A DNA stretch of 5,499 bases from contig DATLTB010000039.1 of NCBI GenBank assembly GCA_035533815.1, positions 1 to 5,499 on the forward strand, written 5' to 3'. Shown here one piece after another: positions 1-5,499 of this stretch. Both the position numbers and the translations under genes were made by a program. The stretch is from JANWKA01 sp035533815. Its GTDB lineage: Bacteria; Bacteroidota; Bacteroidia; Chitinophagales; Chitinophagaceae. Position 1 is the first letter of the stretch, and each line of letters begins with the position of its first letter. Under the pieces are notes generated by a model. It saw only the letters and a program-made list of their open reading frames with translations, did no database searches and was not told the DNA's origin.

Positions 1-106
1 CTCCTGTAATACCATATTAAAACCACAACCCGGTGATTGCTGTGTATTTTGCAGTTATGGCAGTGTGCCATGTCCGCCTGTCCAGAAGGCACGTCAGGTT
101 AAATAA
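1..106 (+). CDS. GDCCVxC-family Cys-rich protein, C-terminal part only
   Basis: This is the 3' end of a gene that starts before the window; the reading frame begins at base 2 and ends with TAA at 104-106. The 34 visible residues include an S-C-N-T-I-L-K-P stretch, then GDCCVFCSYG at codons 11-20 and PCPPVQ at codons 23-28, followed by a short basic tail. This matches what I recall of the family annotated as GDCCVxC domain-containing (seleno)protein: a small protein with an upstream Cys pair, a T-V-L-K-P-like linker and this signature near its C-terminus. The third Cys of the signature, which is Sec in some relatives, is here an ordinary TGC codon at 50-52. Five Cys lie in 23 residues, so metal or metalloid binding or thiol redox chemistry is plausible, but no biochemical role is established that I know of. 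The stop lies 11 bp before the methyltransferase start, so the two are probably cotranscribed. The N-terminal part and true length cannot be seen. Confidence 0.82.
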   Translation, partial: SCNTILKPQPGDCCVFCSYGSVPCPPVQKARQVK

Positions 107-117
107 TCTCTTTTCAG

Positions 118-747
118 ATGAAGGACCAAAAGGAAATTACACGGGAGCAGCATTGGGAGAAAGTATATCGGAATAAACCGATGAAAGAGGTAAGCTGGTA
201 TGAACCCTTCCCAGCTGCTTCATTTTCAATCATTGAAAAGTTCCATCTACCTCTTCATTCAGCAATAATTGATGTGGGAGGGGGGGATTGCCAGCTGACG
301 GAAAGTTTATTGCATCAGGGGTATACCAATATTACCGTACTGGATATTTCTTCCACAGTCATTGACCGGGCTAAAAAACGAATCGGCCCCATGGGGGATA
401 AGGTGAAATGGATTGTAAACGATATCCTAGATTTTAAGCCTCCAGAAAAATATATCCTCTGGCATGATCGGGCTACTTTCCACTTTCTGGTGGATGATCA
501 GGAGAAAAATCATTATCTGGAGATTGCCAATCGCGCAATTGCGGGTCAAGGTTACCTGGTGCTATCCACTTTTGCCATCAATGGACCGGATCAATGCAGT
601 GGATTGCCTGTAGAACGTTATTCGCAGGAAAAACTGAGCGGAATGATTCAAAAATTCTTTAAAAAGATCAAATGTATTACTGAAGACCATTTGACACCTT
701 CCAGGGTGCTCCAGCAATTCCTGGTTTGCAGCTTTCTTCATCTTTGA
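118..747 (+). CDS. Class I SAM-dependent methyltransferase, substrate unknown
   Basis: A soluble 209-residue protein with a Rossmann-type methyltransferase fold. The N-terminal segment HWEKVYRNKP...VSWYEP (residues 12-30) is a hallmark of a widespread bacterial subfamily of unknown substrate. Motif I, the SAM-binding glycine loop, is IDVGGGD at 51-57. The acidic residue expected to bind the ribose hydroxyls is D76 in VLDIS. D102 in VNDIL sits where the adenine-contacting acidic residue usually lies. WHDRATFHFL at 115-124 is the motif IV region typical of this subfamily, and SGLPVERYS at 161-169 is a further conserved block. There is no signal peptide or membrane segment. ATG at 118 is the natural start, because an in-frame stop lies at 100-102 and the HWE motif begins only eleven codons in. 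No Shine-Dalgarno sequence is visible. Being 11 bp behind a GDCCVxC-family gene suggests a linked role, perhaps methylating a metal(loid) or thiol, but that is inference. The 209-residue length is near what such proteins usually have. Confidence 0.88.
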   Translation: MKDQKEITREQHWEKVYRNKPMKEVSWYEPFPAASFSIIEKFHLPLHSAIIDVGGGDCQLTESLLHQGYTNITVLDISSTVIDRAKKRIGPMGDKVKWIVNDILDFKPPEKYILWHDRATFHFLVDDQEKNHYLEIANRAIAGQGYLVLSTFAINGPDQCSGLPVERYSQEKLSGMIQKFFKKIKCITEDHLTPSRVLQQFLVCSFLHL

Positions 748-771
748 GGCCCCGGTCCAGAAGGATTGATT

Positions 772-1551
772 TCATTTACCCTGAAAATCCGGTCTGCGTT
801 TTTCCAGAAAGGCGCTGACCCCTTCCTTATGGTCGGACGAATTTCCGGCAATCTGCTGCATCCAGGCTTCATAATCCAGCATAGTGTCCAAATCGCTTAC
901 CATTCCTTTACGCAACATTTTTTTCAGCAGGCCGATCGCTTTTGCCGGTGCGGAAACATAGTAATCCGTTTCGCTGCTGACCGCAGCATCCAGTTCTTCC
1001 GGACTGACTACTTTATCTACCAGCCCTAATTGAAGGGCTTCTGAAGCTGATATTTTACTGCCTTTGGAAGCGAGTTCGAAAGCTTTACGGTAACCTACCG
1101 TCCGGGGCAGGAAATAAGCAGATCCCGAATCGACAACCAGACCAATATGTATAAAGCCCTCCGTCAGCATGGCTGTATCAGCAGCAATGATCATATCGCA
1201 GGCCAGGGCCAGGGAGCAACCGGCTCCGGCGGCCACCCCGTTGAGCTTGCAGATGACAGGTTTGGGCATCCCGGTAATAGCAAGAATGATTGGATTGTAT
1301 CTTTTCCTGACAGACTCTTCAAAGTTCCTTTTACCCTGGGCTATCGCTGCTTTCAGGTCCTGTCCACTGCAAAAAGCTTTACCGCTGCCTGTCAGGATAA
1401 GCACCCGTACCTCTTCATCTTTTGTCACCTGTTTTAGGGCATCCTGCAATTCATAAGTCAGTTCATCATTGAAAGCATTGTATACTTCAGGCCGGTTAAG
1501 GGTGATGGTCGACACCCGGTCCCGTTTATCCATCAATAGGTACTGGTACAT
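772..1551 (-). CDS. Enoyl-CoA hydratase/isomerase family protein, PaaG-like
   Basis: A cytosolic crotonase-fold protein of 259 residues, the usual full length. FCSGQDL (60-66) and NGVAAGAG (104-111) supply the backbone NH groups of the oxyanion hole that holds the acyl-CoA thioester. The first catalytic Glu of true hydratases, expected in the GCSLAL segment (111-116), is missing. D141 in GLVVDSGSA aligns with the catalytic Asp of E. coli PaaG. This pattern, plus the C-terminal EGVSAFLEKR...FQGK block (243-259), points to the PaaG subgroup, whose E. coli member converts ring-1,2-epoxyphenylacetyl-CoA to oxepin-CoA and can also isomerise enoyl-CoA double bonds. No other phenylacetate genes are nearby, so a general enoyl-CoA isomerase role is equally possible. 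It lies 11 bp downstream of dpp5 on the same strand, and its 3' end faces the methyltransferase across 24 bp. No good Shine-Dalgarno is visible. The family call is firm; the PaaG call is moderate. Confidence 0.9.
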   Translation of the reverse strand: MYQYLLMDKRDRVSTITLNRPEVYNAFNDELTYELQDALKQVTKDEEVRVLILTGSGKAFCSGQDLKAAIAQGKRNFEESVRKRYNPIILAITGMPKPVICKLNGVAAGAGCSLALACDMIIAADTAMLTEGFIHIGLVVDSGSAYFLPRTVGYRKAFELASKGSKISASEALQLGLVDKVVSPEELDAAVSSETDYYVSAPAKAIGLLKKMLRKGMVSDLDTMLDYEAWMQQIAGNSSDHKEGVSAFLEKRRPDFQGK

Positions 1552-1562
1552 GGTGACGGATC

Positions 1563-3638
1563 TTATTTAACTGGTTGAAATGATTGCCTGTTCAGGGTTT
1601 CGCGGAGCCAACGGAAGAACTCATGCTGCCAGACCAGGGCATCCTGTCCTTGCAGGACCCAGTGGTCTTCTTCAGGGAAATAAAGGAGTCTGCTTTTAAT
1701 TCCCAGCATCTGGGTAGCTTTGAATGCCTCCAGACCTTGTTCCACAGGCACCCGGTAGTCAATACCGCCTTGTACGATGAGTATGGGGGCAGTCCATTTA
1801 TCCACGTAGGTTAGGGGGTTGAACTGGGTATAGCTTTTCAGGTATTGATCTTTTCCATAAGGCAACCCGAGGTCATGGTTGGCAAACCACATCTCATCAG
1901 TAGTCCCGTACCAGCTTTGGGTGTCAAACATGCCATCATGGGCTATAAATGTCCTGAATCGTCCATTGTTCATCCCCTCAAGCAGATAAACCGAATACCC
2001 TCCATAGCTGGCTCCGATACATCCCAGCCTGGATTTATCCACGAAAGGCAGTTTAGCCATGGAATCAATAGCCGATAAGTAATCCTTCATGGCCTGACCT
2101 CCGAAGTCCCGGCTGATTTCCTCGTTCCATTTCACCCCAAATCCGGGCATTCCGCGACGGTTGGGGGCTACAATGATATATCCATTGGCAGCTATCAGCT
2201 GGAAGTTCCAGCGAAATGAATAATATTGGGTTAAAGGGGACTGGGGGCCGCCTTCACAATACAACAACGTCGGATATTTCCGGGTGGAGTCAAAATCCGG
2301 CGGATAGATCACCCAGACCAGTTCCTTTTTATGATCAGTGGTGCGGATCCATCTTTTTTCCACCCTGCTAAGAGAAAGGTGGGAATAGACTTGGCTATTC
2401 ACGCTGGTCAGCTGGGTCATGCTGTCATCAGCCATACTTAGGGTAAAAAGTTCAGCTGCATGGTTCATATCCGTCCGGTCCAAGACCAGGGTATTGCCGG
2501 ACTGACCGACCACCGTATTGACATCAAATACCCCATGGGTCAGTTGGTGTATATGGTTTCCTTTCATATCCTCCCCAAGGGTGATGCTGAATAGTTGAAT
2601 CGTTCCGTTAGTTGCTGCTGTGAAAAACAGGGATTTTCCATCTTTGCTCCAGGTGAAATCATTTACAGTCCCATCCCAGCCCCGGGTGAGGTTGTATTTC
2701 TTTTTTGTTTTCAGGTTGCAGAGTATGATATCATTCTTATCGGATTCATAACCTTCGGTCTTCATACTGGTCCATGCCAGCATGTTCCCATCAGGACTGA
2801 AGGCAGGAGCCATATCATACCCCATCATGCCGCTGGTGAAATCTGTAGTCTTGCCGGTTTCCAGGCTATAGAAATAAATATCGGTATTGGTGCTGAGAGC
2901 ATATGCTTTCCCGAATTTTTTCTTGCATACATAAACTATGAACTTTCCATCTGGACTCCAGATGAAATCTTCCGCTCCACCGAATGGTTTCTGCGGACAG
3001 TCATAGGGTTCTCCTTTCATGATGTCCACAGGCATTCCTACCTGGCCGGTGTCATAGGTGGCATAATATACATGGGAGACCTTCCCGGTAAACCATTTAT
3101 CCCAATGCCTGTAATTCAGATGGTTATATATGTATACATCGGCTTTGGGGAACTGAGGATATATATCACTGCCCTTTACTTTAACTTCCTGGGTACTGTG
3201 GGAAAAAAGGATATACTTTCCATCCGGACTAAGCCGGATATGATGCATTCCTTTTTCCAGATGAGTGAGCTGGATCGCTTTGCTGCTGCCTGGACTGGTT
3301 TCCCACCACTGTTTTTGGTATCCGAACCCCCAGTTACCTGCAGGGAGTGCCTGAATTAAAGAGGCATCCCCCGGGATACCCGGGATGGTTCTTGCGGTCC
3401 CTCCGGTAATGGGAATGGAAAAAAGGGTTGAGGTGGTTTTATTAGCTGAAATATCATATTTACTGACTCGGTAAATAACCTGATTGCCATCCGGTGTAAC
3501 CATTACTCCGCTGACCCGTCCCAGCTGAAGCAGTTGTTCAGGTGTCATCAGGTTCTGGGCGTCCAGAAAATTTGAAAAGAATAAGCAAGTACTAAGCAGG
3601 AAGACCTTCAGCCGCATAAACCGGGAAAATTTAAGCAT
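1563..3638 (-). CDS. dpp5: Secreted S9 family peptidase, dipeptidyl-peptidase 5 type
   Basis: A periplasmic or surface serine peptidase of 691 residues with this start. Family members remove dipeptides from oligopeptide N-termini, with Ala or hydrophobic residues at P1. Residues 1-27 form a signal peptide: a basic start, the hydrophobic run VFLLSTCLFF, and likely cleavage after LDA before Gln, common in Bacteroidota. A beta-propeller follows, with (S/T)xDG repeats near 48, 137, 228, 281 and 331; RHWDKW (177-182) and MMGYDMAPAFSPDG are also found in P. gingivalis DPP5. The C-terminal alpha/beta-hydrolase domain (about 455-691) holds EGGPQSP and the triad S544 in GASYGGY, D627 in GGIDYRVP and H659 in EEDHWV. 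Length is close to PgDPP5. The frame opens at an ATG at 3693-3695, 19 codons upstream, but that would bury the signal peptide behind a polar extension. ATG at 3636-3638 is preferred; ATG at 3615-3617 would give an even tidier 20-residue signal peptide. The gene is divergent from hflX and is followed 11 bp later by the crotonase. Confidence 0.93.
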   Translation of the reverse strand: MLKFSRFMRLKVFLLSTCLFFSNFLDAQNLMTPEQLLQLGRVSGVMVTPDGNQVIYRVSKYDISANKTTSTLFSIPITGGTARTIPGIPGDASLIQALPAGNWGFGYQKQWWETSPGSSKAIQLTHLEKGMHHIRLSPDGKYILFSHSTQEVKVKGSDIYPQFPKADVYIYNHLNYRHWDKWFTGKVSHVYYATYDTGQVGMPVDIMKGEPYDCPQKPFGGAEDFIWSPDGKFIVYVCKKKFGKAYALSTNTDIYFYSLETGKTTDFTSGMMGYDMAPAFSPDGNMLAWTSMKTEGYESDKNDIILCNLKTKKKYNLTRGWDGTVNDFTWSKDGKSLFFTAATNGTIQLFSITLGEDMKGNHIHQLTHGVFDVNTVVGQSGNTLVLDRTDMNHAAELFTLSMADDSMTQLTSVNSQVYSHLSLSRVEKRWIRTTDHKKELVWVIYPPDFDSTRKYPTLLYCEGGPQSPLTQYYSFRWNFQLIAANGYIIVAPNRRGMPGFGVKWNEEISRDFGGQAMKDYLSAIDSMAKLPFVDKSRLGCIGASYGGYSVYLLEGMNNGRFRTFIAHDGMFDTQSWYGTTDEMWFANHDLGLPYGKDQYLKSYTQFNPLTYVDKWTAPILIVQGGIDYRVPVEQGLEAFKATQMLGIKSRLLYFPEEDHWVLQGQDALVWQHEFFRWLRETLNRQSFQPVK

Positions 3639-3717
3639 TAAAGGTAAGGAAAAATTAGTGGCACCCTGCCCCTGATAGGTGATGGAAAAGTTCATCTACC
3701 CTTTAAGTTATAATGAT

Positions 3718-3725
3718 TAAATTTG
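3718..3725 (+). promoter_or_regulatory. Candidate Bacteroidota -7 element for hflX
   Basis: TAAATTTG is a full match to the Bacteroidota TAnnTTTG -7 consensus, on the hflX strand in the gap to dpp5. Transcription from it would begin about 10 bases before the TTG start at 3742, giving a very short leader. No TTG -33 element stands at the usual 17-23 base spacing; the nearest is TTC at 3691-3693, 24 bases away. An 8-base match in AT-rich DNA can arise by chance, so this is tentative. If real, it accounts for transcription of hflX and probably of the Rieske gene behind it. Confidence 0.4.
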
Positions 3726-3741
3726 GATAAATACCATTGGA

Positions 3742-4950
3742 TTGATTGAGAAAAAGAAATTGGGGGATCAGGAGGAAAGGGCTGTACTAGTGGGTATCGT
3801 TACCGAGAAACAGACTGAAATCCAATTGCAGGAATACCTCGATGAATTATCATTCCTGGCACTGACTGCAGGGGCCCAGACTGCCCGAAAATTCATTCAA
3901 AAAATCCCCCATCCGGATGGCAGGACCTTTGTAGGCAAAGGTAAGCTGCAGGAGATCAAGGAGTATATTGAACACCGGGATATTTCGGTGGTGATCTTTG
4001 ATGACGAGCTAACTGGTACCCAAATCAGTAATATTGAAAAGGAGCTCGGGGTTAAAACCCTTGACAGAAGCGACCTGATATTGGATATTTTCGCCAGAAG
4101 AGCCAAGACAGGCCAGGCAAAGACGCAGGTCGAGCTCGCCCAGTATCAATATCTGTTGCCCCGGCTTAAAGGGATGTGGACTCATCTGGAGCGGCAAAAA
4201 GGGGGTATTGGCATGCGGGGTCCCGGTGAAACTGAAATTGAAACGGACCGCCGGATCGTCAAGGATAAGATATCCCTGTTAAGTAAACGGCTCAGGGAAA
4301 TTGACCGGCAATCCATTACACAGCGTAAAAACCGGGGTGAATTAATAAGGGTAGCCCTGGTTGGCTATACCAATGTGGGTAAATCTACCTTGATGAATGT
4401 GCTAAGCAAGAGTGAAATTTTCGCAGAAAACAAACTATTTGCCACGCTGGATACAACCACCCGAAAAGTGGTTTTCGAAGGGACCCCTTTTTTGCTCAGC
4501 GATACGGTTGGATTCATCCGCAAGCTACCCCATCACTTGATTGAAAGTTTCAAGTCGACCCTGGATGAAGTCCGGGAAAGCGATATTTTATTGCATGTGG
4601 TGGATTTATCTCATCCGCAGTTCGAAGACCAGATCGAGGTAGTGAATAAAACCCTGCAGGAAATGGATGCATTTGATAAGCCTACTTTACTCTTATTTAA
4701 TAAAATTGACCGGTATGAACAGGTTACCTTTGACCAATGGTTAAGTGATGAGGTTAAACAGGAACTTTGGCAGCAACTCGTCTCTACATGGGAAAACAAA
4801 ACACAAGGGAATTGTATTTTCATCTCTGCAACCGAAAAACGAAATGTGGATGTATTGAGAAAACTTATTTTGGAGAAAGTGATAGAATTTTACCAGATTC
4901 GATATCCGTATAAAACCCTTTTTTATCCTCAGAAAGGCATACAAGATTAA
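3742..4950 (+). CDS. hflX: GTPase HflX
   Basis: HflX is a cytosolic GTPase that binds the 50S subunit and splits stalled or hibernating 70S ribosomes under stress. This 402-residue protein is complete. The N-terminal HflX domain (about 14-180) includes RAVLVGI, FVGKGKLQEI (63-72) and DDELTGTQ (87-94), then the glycine-rich GGIGMRGPGETEIETDRR segment at 154-171 and a helical linker. The G domain has G1 GYTNVGKST at 208-216, the switch I ATLDTTTR at 234-241, G3 DTVGF at 254-258, G4 NKID at 320-323 and G5 SAT at 362-364. All GTP-binding residues appear intact. Length is slightly below E. coli HflX. The start is TTG, because the frame has a stop at 3718-3720, the next in-frame ATG is codon 145, and starting later would cut conserved N-terminal residues. 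No Shine-Dalgarno precedes it. It is divergent from dpp5 and lies 24 bp upstream of a Rieske gene. Confidence 0.95.
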   Translation: MIEKKKLGDQEERAVLVGIVTEKQTEIQLQEYLDELSFLALTAGAQTARKFIQKIPHPDGRTFVGKGKLQEIKEYIEHRDISVVIFDDELTGTQISNIEKELGVKTLDRSDLILDIFARRAKTGQAKTQVELAQYQYLLPRLKGMWTHLERQKGGIGMRGPGETEIETDRRIVKDKISLLSKRLREIDRQSITQRKNRGELIRVALVGYTNVGKSTLMNVLSKSEIFAENKLFATLDTTTRKVVFEGTPFLLSDTVGFIRKLPHHLIESFKSTLDEVRESDILLHVVDLSHPQFEDQIEVVNKTLQEMDAFDKPTLLLFNKIDRYEQVTFDQWLSDEVKQELWQQLVSTWENKTQGNCIFISATEKRNVDVLRKLILEKVIEFYQIRYPYKTLFYPQKGIQD

Positions 4951-4974
4951 ATGTAGAATCAATTGCCTGCAAAT

Positions 4975-5334
4975 ATGGTTGCCAGGAAATATAAATGGTA
5001 TAAAATAGACGATCCTGTTCAACTATCAATGACTGGAAACAAGATCCATATTTTAGAAGTAAATAAACGGAAGATAAGCATGGCATTATGGAATGGAACT
5101 CCATATGCTTTTACTTATAAGTGTCCACATGCGGGTGGAATTCTGGCTGACGGATGTATTGATGCTTTAGGGAATGTAGTTTGCCCCCTGCACCGCTATA
5201 AGTATAATATAAAAAATGGATATAATGTGAGTGGGGAAGGATATTATATGACCGTCTACCCTCTGGAATCCCGGGAAGATGGTATATATATAGGATTTGA
5301 GGAGCCAAGTATCTGGGATGTATTCCGTAGATAG
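4975..5334 (+). CDS. Small Rieske [2Fe-2S] protein (ferredoxin-like)
   Basis: A 119-residue protein made almost entirely of one Rieske domain. Ligands are visible as CPH (C50, H52) and CPLH (C70, H73), giving C-x-H-x17-C-x2-H as in Rieske ferredoxins of dioxygenase systems and nitrite reductase small subunits. WNGTPYAF just before the first ligand pair and the CPLHRYKY box after the second are typical. No signal peptide, Tat motif or membrane segment is present, so it is a soluble cytosolic electron carrier or an electron-transfer subunit. The Cys pair that forms the disulfide in bc1-type Rieske proteins is absent. ATG at 4975 is chosen over TTG at 4963 because it is the stronger codon and leaves a compact N-terminus. 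It follows hflX by 24 bp and is probably cotranscribed. No oxygenase, reductase or nitrite reductase gene is next to it, so the partner is unknown. G+C over 4981-5280 is about 39% by hand count, lower than sampled parts of its neighbours. Confidence 0.85.
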   Translation: MVARKYKWYKIDDPVQLSMTGNKIHILEVNKRKISMALWNGTPYAFTYKCPHAGGILADGCIDALGNVVCPLHRYKYNIKNGYNVSGEGYYMTVYPLESREDGIYIGFEEPSIWDVFRR

Positions 5335-5339
5335 CCTTA

Positions 5340-5368
5340 TTGACTGAAGTGAAAAATACCTATTTTTG
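5340..5368 (+). promoter_or_regulatory. Bacteroidota-type promoter for tRNA-Asn
   Basis: TTG at 5340-5342 and TATTTTTG at 5361-5368 are separated by 18 bases, a full match to the TTG / TAnnTTTG primary sigma promoter of Bacteroidota. It begins six bases after the Rieske stop codon and points at the tRNA. Initiation would fall near 5373-5376, leaving a leader of about 80 bases to be removed by RNase P processing. The 122-bp gap 5335-5456 holds no clear terminator hairpin and no convincing gene; one 11-codon ATG-to-TAA frame at 5411-5446 is probably chance. Confidence 0.65.
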
Positions 5369-5456
5369 CAGCCCGATAAAATATCGAGTAATCTGAAATT
5401 TTTTGAATTAATGGAATCCAAGGAATCAGAAGTACTTGGGTATTAACGGAAAATAT

Positions 5457-5499
5457 TCCCCTTTAGCTCAGTTGGTTAGAGCATCTGACTGTTAATCAG
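5457..5499 (+). tRNA. tRNA-Asn (anticodon GUU), 5' part, cut by window end
   Basis: The 5' 43 bases of a tRNA gene. The acceptor strand TCCCCTT is at 5457-5463, then T8 and A9. The D stem GCTC at 5466-5469 pairs with GAGC at 5479-5482 around an AGTTGGTTA loop. The anticodon stem TCTGA at 5484-5488 pairs with TCAG at 5496-5499, its last base lying beyond the window. The seven-base loop CTGTTAA carries anticodon GTT at 5491-5493, which reads the AAC and AAU codons for asparagine. The T arm and 3' acceptor strand are outside the window, so a full fold cannot be checked, but everything visible is canonical. Confidence 0.95.

Noticed and set aside
1..15. Possible minus-strand gene starting with ATG at 15 and running off the left edge
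   Set aside because: Only five codons are visible, and the same bases encode a convincing GDCCVxC-family tail on the plus strand.
43..52. GTATTTTGCA as a Bacteroidota -7 promoter element for the methyltransferase
   Set aside because: It matches TAnnTTTG imperfectly and is simply the coding sequence for V-F-C in the GDCCVxC motif; the methyltransferase more likely shares the upstream transcript.
1147..1456. Two overlapping plus-strand frames of about 95 codons
   Set aside because: Both are antisense to the crotonase gene, overlap each other and show no family features.
2595..3359. Long plus-strand open frame of 254 codons
   Set aside because: It lies wholly antisense to dpp5, whose domains and catalytic residues are clear. 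The translation has no recognisable motif and an unusual composition, as expected of a shadow frame.
3363..3386. CATCCCCCGGGATACCCGGGATGG, a combined direct and inverted repeat
   Set aside because: It encodes the I-P-G-I-P-G-D repeat in dpp5 with matching codons; no T run or regulatory context makes it a terminator or operator.
3770..3792. Strong AGGAGGAAAG Shine-Dalgarno-like run with a GTG at 3790 as an alternative hflX start
   Set aside because: Spacing to the GTG is about 14 bases, too long, and the run itself encodes Q-E-E-R ahead of the conserved AVLVG of HflX. Starting there would remove conserved residues.
5411..5446. An 11-codon frame from ATG to TAA in the tRNA leader
   Set aside because: It is too short to support, has no ribosome binding site and no recognisable regulatory codon pattern such as repeated Asn codons.

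Overview
The window looks like chromosomal DNA from a member of the Bacteroidota, probably near the Chitinophagales/Sphingobacteriia (the order is a guess). Four things point there: a secreted DPP5-type S9 peptidase very close in motif content to the Porphyromonas gingivalis enzyme, with a signal peptide that appears to be cut before Gln; promoters of the TAnnTTTG type; genes with no clear Shine-Dalgarno sequence; and a GDCCVxC-family Cys-rich protein tail typical of this phylum. G+C is moderate overall and lower, about 39% by hand count, at the Rieske gene.

Layout, left to right. (1) Plus strand, 1-747: the last 34 codons of a GDCCVxC-family protein, which begins outside the window, then 11 bp later a class I SAM-dependent methyltransferase. 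They look like one transcript. (2) Minus strand, 3638-772: a secreted dipeptidyl-peptidase 5 homologue (dpp5) followed 11 bp later by a PaaG-like crotonase, again probably one transcript. This unit ends tail-to-tail with the methyltransferase, leaving only 24 bp between stops. (3) Plus strand, 3742-5334: the ribosome-associated GTPase HflX, starting at TTG and divergent from dpp5, then 24 bp later a small Rieske [2Fe-2S] protein. (4) A 122-bp gap holding a well-formed Bacteroidota promoter, then the 5' part of a tRNA-Asn(GUU) gene cut by the window end.

The genes do not form one pathway. Most are housekeeping or peripheral metabolism: peptide catabolism, acyl-CoA chemistry, ribosome rescue and electron transfer. 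The stretch most likely to hide an undescribed function is the GDCCVxC/methyltransferase pair at the left edge, where a thiol-rich protein family with known Sec-containing members is coupled to a methyltransferase of unknown substrate. No mobile element, CRISPR array, phage gene or clear intrinsic terminator was seen.
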